A stretch of 10,227 bases of DNA, from NCBI GenBank assembly GCA_029263435.1, contig JAJCXL010000232.1, forward strand, positions 1-10,227. Reading direction: 5' to 3'. This DNA is from Acidobacteriota bacterium. GTDB lineage: Bacteria; Acidobacteriota; Vicinamibacteria; Marinacidobacterales; SMYC01. Shown piece after piece: positions 6,649 to 10,227 of the stretch (position 1 is the first letter of the stretch; every line of letters starts with the position of its first letter). Below the pieces are notes generated by a model. It was not told where the DNA came from and made no database searches. It saw only the letters and a list, made by a program, of their open reading frames with translations. The translations under genes and the position numbers were made by a program.

Positions 6649-8383
6649 CGAGACGAAGAGCGGCAAAGGCAAGCTAGCCTCGCGCGCCGCAAGCCTCGGG
6701 TGTTTGATTCTCTTCGCACTGCCCTTCGCCGGGGTCGGCGTCTTCATGGCCTACCGGATGGTGGTGTTCACGGCCGAATGGATCGACATGCGGTCGTGGG
6801 ACCGAGTCGAGGCTCGGATCGTCTCCACCGATCTCCATTCGAGTCGCGGGGATGATTCGACCAGCTATGAAGCGCGGGCTCGATATACCTACGTCTATGG
6901 CGGGCGTGAGTATTCCGGCACTCGCGTAGCACTTCATACCGGCCTCGACAGCGTCGGGAGCTTTCAGGAAAACACCTATCGAGAGCTCTCTGGCGCTCGG
7001 GGTCAGCCCGTGAGTTGCTGGGTCGACCCTTCCGACCCGTCGAAGTCCGTGCTCTATCCCGGTCTTCGATGGGAGATGGTCGGATTTCATCTGTTGTTCG
7101 TCATTCTTTTTGGAGGGGTCGGGTTCGGCCTCATCGCCGCGGGTGCCTTCGGGTCCAAGACGCTGAAAGCCGATGATGCGCTTCGAGAAAGCCACCCGGG
7201 CGAGCCGTGGCTTCATCATCAAGAATGGGCCTCGGGGCGGATCACGTCCTCGACGAAAGCCAAGATGTGGACCAGCGTCGGGTTCGCCTCGTTCTGGCTG
7301 TTGGTGTCCTCCCCGACGGTATTCATCGTGTACCAAGCGCTGAAAGGCGAAGAGGAGCCGGTCGCGCTCATCGCGGCGGTGTTTCCGATCGCCGGGATAG
7401 CGCTTGGCTATTGGGCGGTCACGAACGTCGCGCGCTACCGGAAGTTCGGCGAATCGGTCCTGGAGTTGCACACGATCCCGGGAGTCATTGGTGGGCCGGT
7501 GAGTGGGACGGTCAAGACTCGTGCGTTCGAGCACGTCCAAGGGACGTTTGATGCCACCCTTAGCTGCGTGCGCAGGAGACGCACCAGCCGTGGGAAGAAC
7601 CGAAGCACCTCGGAGAACGTCATTTGGCAGAGACGTCGCCGCTTCGCCTACGACCGCGCTCGAGGTGGGCTATACGTATCGTTCCACGTACCGTATGACG
7701 CCGAGCCGAGCGACGAGGAGGACCCGAATAATCGACTGACTTGGAAGCTGTCGGTCGACGGGAAAGCTAAAGGGGTGGACTACCACTCGGAGTTCGAGCT
7801 GCCGGTCTTCAAGACGGAGCACAGCTCCCCGGAGCCCCTAGACCCCTCGAGCTTCGAGGAGGAGACTGCTGTCGTGGACACCCCTCTTGCCGAGCGGCTT
7901 GGAGAGTGCGGCGGTCGGGTCGATCATCGGCCTTCCGGCACGCGCTACGTGTTTCCGATGGCTCGCCAGCCGGGAGTCGCTCTCATGATCAGCGGCTTTT
8001 TCTTGGGGTGGATGGGCATCGTGGTCGCGTTGTTCTACTCGGACGCGCCATCGATATTTGCGTGGGTGTTCGGCTTCTTCGGTCTTCTGCTACTTTTCGG
8101 CGCGCTCGACATGTGGCTACATGCCAGCCAGGTCGAAGTGCGCCCGGGCCAGCTCACGTTCGCCTCCGGTTGGTTTGGCGGCAAGACTCGGACGTTTCCC
8201 GCCGCGGACGTCCGGAAGCTCAAGCCCAAGCGCGGCATGCAATCCGGCAACAAGCTCTTCTATCGTCTGGAGGTCCTCGCCCGAGACGGCAAGAGCCATC
8301 TCCTGGCGAAAGGCCTCGTCGACCTCGACACCGCCGAGCGCTTGGGCCGCGAGATCGAGAGCACTCTCCGCGCGGGCGCGTAG
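6638..8383 (+). CDS. DUF3592-type six-TM membrane protein
   Basis: This 581-residue protein starts at an ATG lying inside the end of the SDR gene (11-nt overlap, AAGGG 4 nt upstream), so coupled translation is likely. Hydrophobic segments fall at about 19-43, 147-170, 212-234, 241-262, 446-466 and 471-493. Residues 52-145 between TM1 and TM2 form a DUF3592-like extramembrane domain: WDRVEARIVSTDL, YEARARYTYVYGGREYSGTR, then VSCWVDPSDPSKSVLYPG. Such domains are known from bacterial membrane proteins of unknown role. Residues 263-440 form a second soluble beta-rich domain with a basic stretch (VRRRRTSRGK) and GVDYHSEFELPVFKT, and the C-terminal 90 residues (VEVRPGQLTFASGWFGGKT) resemble a PH-like fold. 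No catalytic motif is visible. Function is unknown; a role in envelope maintenance is only a guess. The gene ends 21 nt before the hairpin at 8405. Confidence 0.85.
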   Translation: MSDSETKSGKGKLASRAASLGCLILFALPFAGVGVFMAYRMVVFTAEWIDMRSWDRVEARIVSTDLHSSRGDDSTSYEARARYTYVYGGREYSGTRVALHTGLDSVGSFQENTYRELSGARGQPVSCWVDPSDPSKSVLYPGLRWEMVGFHLLFVILFGGVGFGLIAAGAFGSKTLKADDALRESHPGEPWLHHQEWASGRITSSTKAKMWTSVGFASFWLLVSSPTVFIVYQALKGEEEPVALIAAVFPIAGIALGYWAVTNVARYRKFGESVLELHTIPGVIGGPVSGTVKTRAFEHVQGTFDATLSCVRRRRTSRGKNRSTSENVIWQRRRRFAYDRARGGLYVSFHVPYDAEPSDEEDPNNRLTWKLSVDGKAKGVDYHSEFELPVFKTEHSSPEPLDPSSFEEETAVVDTPLAERLGECGGRVDHRPSGTRYVFPMARQPGVALMISGFFLGWMGIVVALFYSDAPSIFAWVFGFFGLLLLFGALDMWLHASQVEVRPGQLTFASGWFGGKTRTFPAADVRKLKPKRGMQSGNKLFYRLEVLARDGKSHLLAKGLVDLDTAERLGREIESTLRAGA

Positions 8384-8404
8384 AGTCGCGCCGACCCTTC
8401 CGTC

Positions 8405-8442
8405 GGCCGAAAAACAAGGGGGTCTGACCCCTTTTCTTGGCC
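8405..8442. terminator. Palindromic hairpin between convergent genes
   Basis: The sequence GGCC-GAAAAACAA-GGGGGTC-T-GACCCC-TTTTCTT-GGCC is an imperfect inverted repeat: GGGGTC (8419-8424) faces GACCCC (8426-8431), flanked by A-rich and T-rich arms and outer GGCC copies at 8405-8408 and 8439-8442. The A-run on one side and T-run on the other suit a bidirectional terminator, and it lies exactly between the plus-strand DUF3592 gene (stop 8381-8383) and the minus-strand CDGSH gene (stop at 8444). The GGGGTC..GACCCC core with A/T flanks resembles a widespread REP-type intergenic palindrome. Its AAACAAGGG and CCCTTTTCTTG ends also occur around 652-700. Confidence 0.6.
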
Positions 8443-8443
8443 C

Positions 8444-9076
8444 TCAGTTGCTGTCGTCGGCGAAGCCCTGCCAGTGCGAGCCGTCGCAAAAAGGCTTGTT
8501 CTTCGAGCCACCGCAGCGGCACAGCGTGTAGTGGTCCGTTGTTTTCGGAGCTTGGCCAGTCTCGGCGTCTTCGAGCTCGACGCCGCCTTTGACGACGTAG
8601 GGTCCATTCTGGGCGATGTAGATGGCGGGGTCGTTGCCGAAGTCCCGATGCTCTTGGTCGTCGAGCGTATAGGTCAGCGCCCCGGAAGGGCAGGCCGCGA
8701 CTTGCTTTTGGATCGCTTCGACATCGGCACCGTCCGGGTCGATCCAAGGCTCTTGACCGTACTTGAAGACGGAAGAGAGTCCGCCCGTGCAAAGCGCGGC
8801 GTGAGCGCAGATCCCTCGATTGTCGTGAATGGTGATGGACTTGCCTTCATAGGTGTCGAACTTGTCTGTCGAGCCATCACTTTGCCGAACGGAAGAGAAG
8901 CCGACCTTGGCGTGAGTGCCGTCGCAAAACGGTTTGTTCGCCGACTGGCCACACCGGCACAAAGCGGTGATCTCTTTGGTCTGGAGGGTCGCTCCCTTGG
9001 AGTTGGTCAGCGTGGGTGAGTCCTGTACGAGCAAGGGCCCGTTCGGTGCGGTACGTATCTTCGCTTCATCAGCCAT
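8444..9076 (-). CDS. Dual-CDGSH iron-sulfur protein with ferredoxin-like domain
   Basis: This 210-residue soluble protein carries three metal sites. Residues 40-55 (CRCGQSANKPFCDGTH) and 186-201 (CRCGGSKNKPFCDGSH) are full CDGSH motifs with the 3-Cys-1-His ligand set of mitoNEET-type [2Fe-2S] clusters: C40, C42, C51, H55 and C186, C188, C197, H201. Between them, residues 80-138 match the divergent monocluster ferredoxin domain (Fer4_19 type), with ICAHAALC (C90, C96), PWIDPDGA and ACPSGAL (C129). A role in electron transfer or cluster handling is inferred. The protein has no signal peptide or membrane segment, unlike mitochondrial mitoNEET. The start is well supported: AAGGAGG (complement of 9087-9093) lies about 10 nt before the ATG. 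It is transcribed divergently from the flavin amine oxidase gene, 80 nt away, and convergently with the DUF3592 gene. The three-domain order CDGSH-Fer4_19-CDGSH is known in bacterial genomes, but physiological roles are poorly defined. Confidence 0.92.
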   Translation of the reverse strand: MADEAKIRTAPNGPLLVQDSPTLTNSKGATLQTKEITALCRCGQSANKPFCDGTHAKVGFSSVRQSDGSTDKFDTYEGKSITIHDNRGICAHAALCTGGLSSVFKYGQEPWIDPDGADVEAIQKQVAACPSGALTYTLDDQEHRDFGNDPAIYIAQNGPYVVKGGVELEDAETGQAPKTTDHYTLCRCGGSKNKPFCDGSHWQGFADDSN

Positions 9077-9141
9077 GTGTCTTCTACCTCCTTTGGGTGC
9101 AGTTTGACACGAGCCGCCAGGGTTCGACGTTCTTTCTTAGG

Positions 9142-9147
9142 TATAGT
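9142..9147 (+). promoter_or_regulatory. -10-like hexamer before the amine oxidase
   Basis: TATAGT ends 9 nt before the ATG at 9157, the same geometry as TATGCT before 736. There is no Shine-Dalgarno sequence before 9157, so a leaderless or nearly leaderless mRNA is suggested. A good -35 at 16-18 nt spacing is missing. The 80-nt spacer must also contain the promoter and ribosome binding site of the leftward CDGSH gene. Confidence 0.35.
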
Positions 9148-9156
9148 CTTGCCCAT

Positions 9157-10227
9157 ATGGATGACCGGGTGGAGACGGACGTCGCGATCATTGGAGGTGG
9201 TGTGAGCGGGCTGGCCGCCGCGTGGCAGCTTCATCGACACGGCGTTCGAGTGTTGTTGATCGAAGCGCGCTCGCGCCTCGGTGGACGGATCCTCACGGCT
9301 CGCTCGGGGAACGCTGCGTTCGATCTAGGACCTTCCTGGGTGTGGCCCGGCCAACCCCATGTCGCGAGCTTGCTCGAGCACTTCTCGATAGCGGTCTTCG
9401 AGCAGCCTTGTGACGGCCACTTGCTTCATCAGGAGGCGGATGGGCGAATCCGTCGAGACCCGTATTTGTCGCCGATGGAGCACTCGCTACGGATCGAGGG
9501 AGGGACAGGAGCGCTGGTCGACGCCCTCGCCGCGCAGATTCCCGTGGAGCACATTCTCCTGGAGATGCCCGTTCGGTCTCTCGCCGCGCTGGAGGATCGG
9601 ATCGTCATCGAAGCCTCGAGCGTCGAAGGGAGCGAGACGACGATCGATGCAAGACATGTCGCGCTCGCGTTGCCCCCGCGCCTCGCCGCGCAGTTGCGCT
9701 ATGAACCTGTGCTTCCATCCACGACGACTGAGCTCTTGGCGGCCACCCCGACGTGGATGGCGAACCACGCGAAAGTGCTCGCGGTGTACGCGAAGCCGTT
9801 TTGGCGAGAGCAAGGCCTGTCGGGAGATGTCCTGAGCCGTCGCGGCCCCTTGGCCGAGATCCACGACGCGTCACCTGAGATTGGTGGGCCGTATGCACTG
9901 TTCGGCTTCGTGGGACTCGATGCGAGCGCGAGAGCATCCGTGGGTCTCGAGGCACTCGAGCGAGCCGCGATCACCCAGCTCGAAGAGCTGTTCGGACCCG
10001 AAGCGCGGGAGCCGCAGGAGCTATGGGTCCAAGACTGGAGCGACGAGCCGTTCACCGCCACGACGGCCGATCGCGCGCATCTCGCACAGCACGGCGCCTA
10101 TGGACTGAACGTCGTGGTACCCCCGTTTTGGCAGGACCGACTCCACTTCATCGGCACGGAAACGGCCTTCGACAACGGCGGCTTGATTGAAGGCGCCCTC
10201 TCGCAAGCGACGAAGTTCGCCCGCAAG
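9157..10227 (+). CDS. Flavin monoamine oxidase family protein (3' truncated by window)
   Basis: The frame starts at ATG 9157 and is still open at the right edge after 357 codons, lacking only a short C-terminus. The N-terminus is an FAD-binding Rossmann fold: DVAIIGGGVSGLAAAW with GxGxxG at 13-18, then VRVLLIEARSRLGGR (E36 for ribose, RLGGR at 40-44). GTGALVDALAAQI at 116-128 fits the second FAD-contact region. K206 in HAKVLAVYAKPFWR aligns with the lysine that contacts flavin N5 in monoamine/polyamine oxidases. The C-terminal LHFIGTETAFDNGGLIEGAL (329-348) is the second FAD motif. The enzyme should oxidise an amine or a related substrate with O2 or another acceptor; the substrate is unknown and family members also include desaturases. 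No signal peptide is seen. The ATG at 9161 is out of frame. The gene diverges from the CDGSH protein gene, hinting at shared regulation without proving it. Confidence 0.93.
   Translation, partial: MDDRVETDVAIIGGGVSGLAAAWQLHRHGVRVLLIEARSRLGGRILTARSGNAAFDLGPSWVWPGQPHVASLLEHFSIAVFEQPCDGHLLHQEADGRIRRDPYLSPMEHSLRIEGGTGALVDALAAQIPVEHILLEMPVRSLAALEDRIVIEASSVEGSETTIDARHVALALPPRLAAQLRYEPVLPSTTTELLAATPTWMANHAKVLAVYAKPFWREQGLSGDVLSRRGPLAEIHDASPEIGGPYALFGFVGLDASARASVGLEALERAAITQLEELFGPEAREPQELWVQDWSDEPFTATTADRAHLAQHGAYGLNVVVPPFWQDRLHFIGTETAFDNGGLIEGALSQATKFARK

Noticed and set aside
5890..6747. Minus-strand frame of 285 codons over the SDR gene
   Set aside because: It is antisense to a complete SDR with all catalytic motifs; its His/Arg-rich composition and lack of motifs mark it as a shadow.
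6674..7540. Minus-strand frame of 288 codons over the DUF3592 gene
   Set aside because: It is antisense to a protein with clear membrane segments and has no signal, domain or ribosome binding site.
9104..9109. Perfect TTGACA -35 hexamer on the plus strand upstream of the amine oxidase
   Set aside because: The nearest -10-like TATAGT is 32 nt further on, far too distant, and no other -10 fits at 16-18 nt.

Overview
The window is GC-rich, densely coding chromosomal DNA from what looks like an environmental Acidobacteriota-type bacterium; a related soil or marine phylum such as Gemmatimonadota cannot be excluded. This rests on the gene families: a VPS10/BNR-type glycosyl hydrolase tail, a Tat-type amidase of the subclass common in Acidobacteria and Planctomycetes, and a large winged-helix/TM/TPR one-component regulator. 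No marker gene fixes the taxonomy. There is no rRNA, tRNA, CRISPR array, transposase, phage gene or recognisable defence system. Apart from short palindromic elements, the region reads as ordinary metabolic and accessory chromosome.

Layout. 1-483 (+) is the 3' end of a sortilin-like BNR-repeat glycosyl hydrolase. 484-735 is non-coding and holds an inverted pair of palindromic elements (611-695) running into a promoter-like sequence (698-726). 736-2462 (+) carries a Tat-signal leader frame followed by an amidase catalytic frame. The two overlap by one base (TGATG) and look like one ancestral gene split by a frameshift. 2588-3148 (-) encodes a small secreted protein of unknown function. 3149-3412 is a divergent intergenic region with short perfect inverted repeats. 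3413-5833 (+) encodes a membrane-anchored winged-helix regulator with a TolB-like segment and many TPRs. 5908-8383 (+) is a two-gene overlapping operon: an NAD-type short-chain dehydrogenase and a six-TM DUF3592-type membrane protein. A hairpin at 8405-8442 sits between convergent genes. 8444-9076 (-) encodes a protein with two CDGSH iron-sulfur motifs flanking a divergent ferredoxin-like domain. 9157-10227 (+) is a flavin monoamine oxidase that runs off the right edge.

Functional links. The winged-helix/TPR protein is divergent from the secreted-protein gene, so that gene is its most obvious candidate target. The CDGSH protein and the flavoprotein oxidase diverge from an 80-bp spacer, and a redox link is possible but unproven. 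The dehydrogenase and DUF3592 genes are translationally overlapped and almost certainly co-transcribed.

A recurring theme is that three plus-strand genes (736, 5908, 9157) lack a Shine-Dalgarno sequence and have a -10-like hexamer 6-9 nt before the ATG, suggesting leaderless transcripts. Genes starting at 3413 (+), 3148 (-) and 9076 (-) have purine-rich ribosome binding sites. The most interesting leads are the split amidase, the two related palindromic elements, and the possible operator between the regulator and the secreted-protein gene. I found no convincing undescribed multi-gene system.
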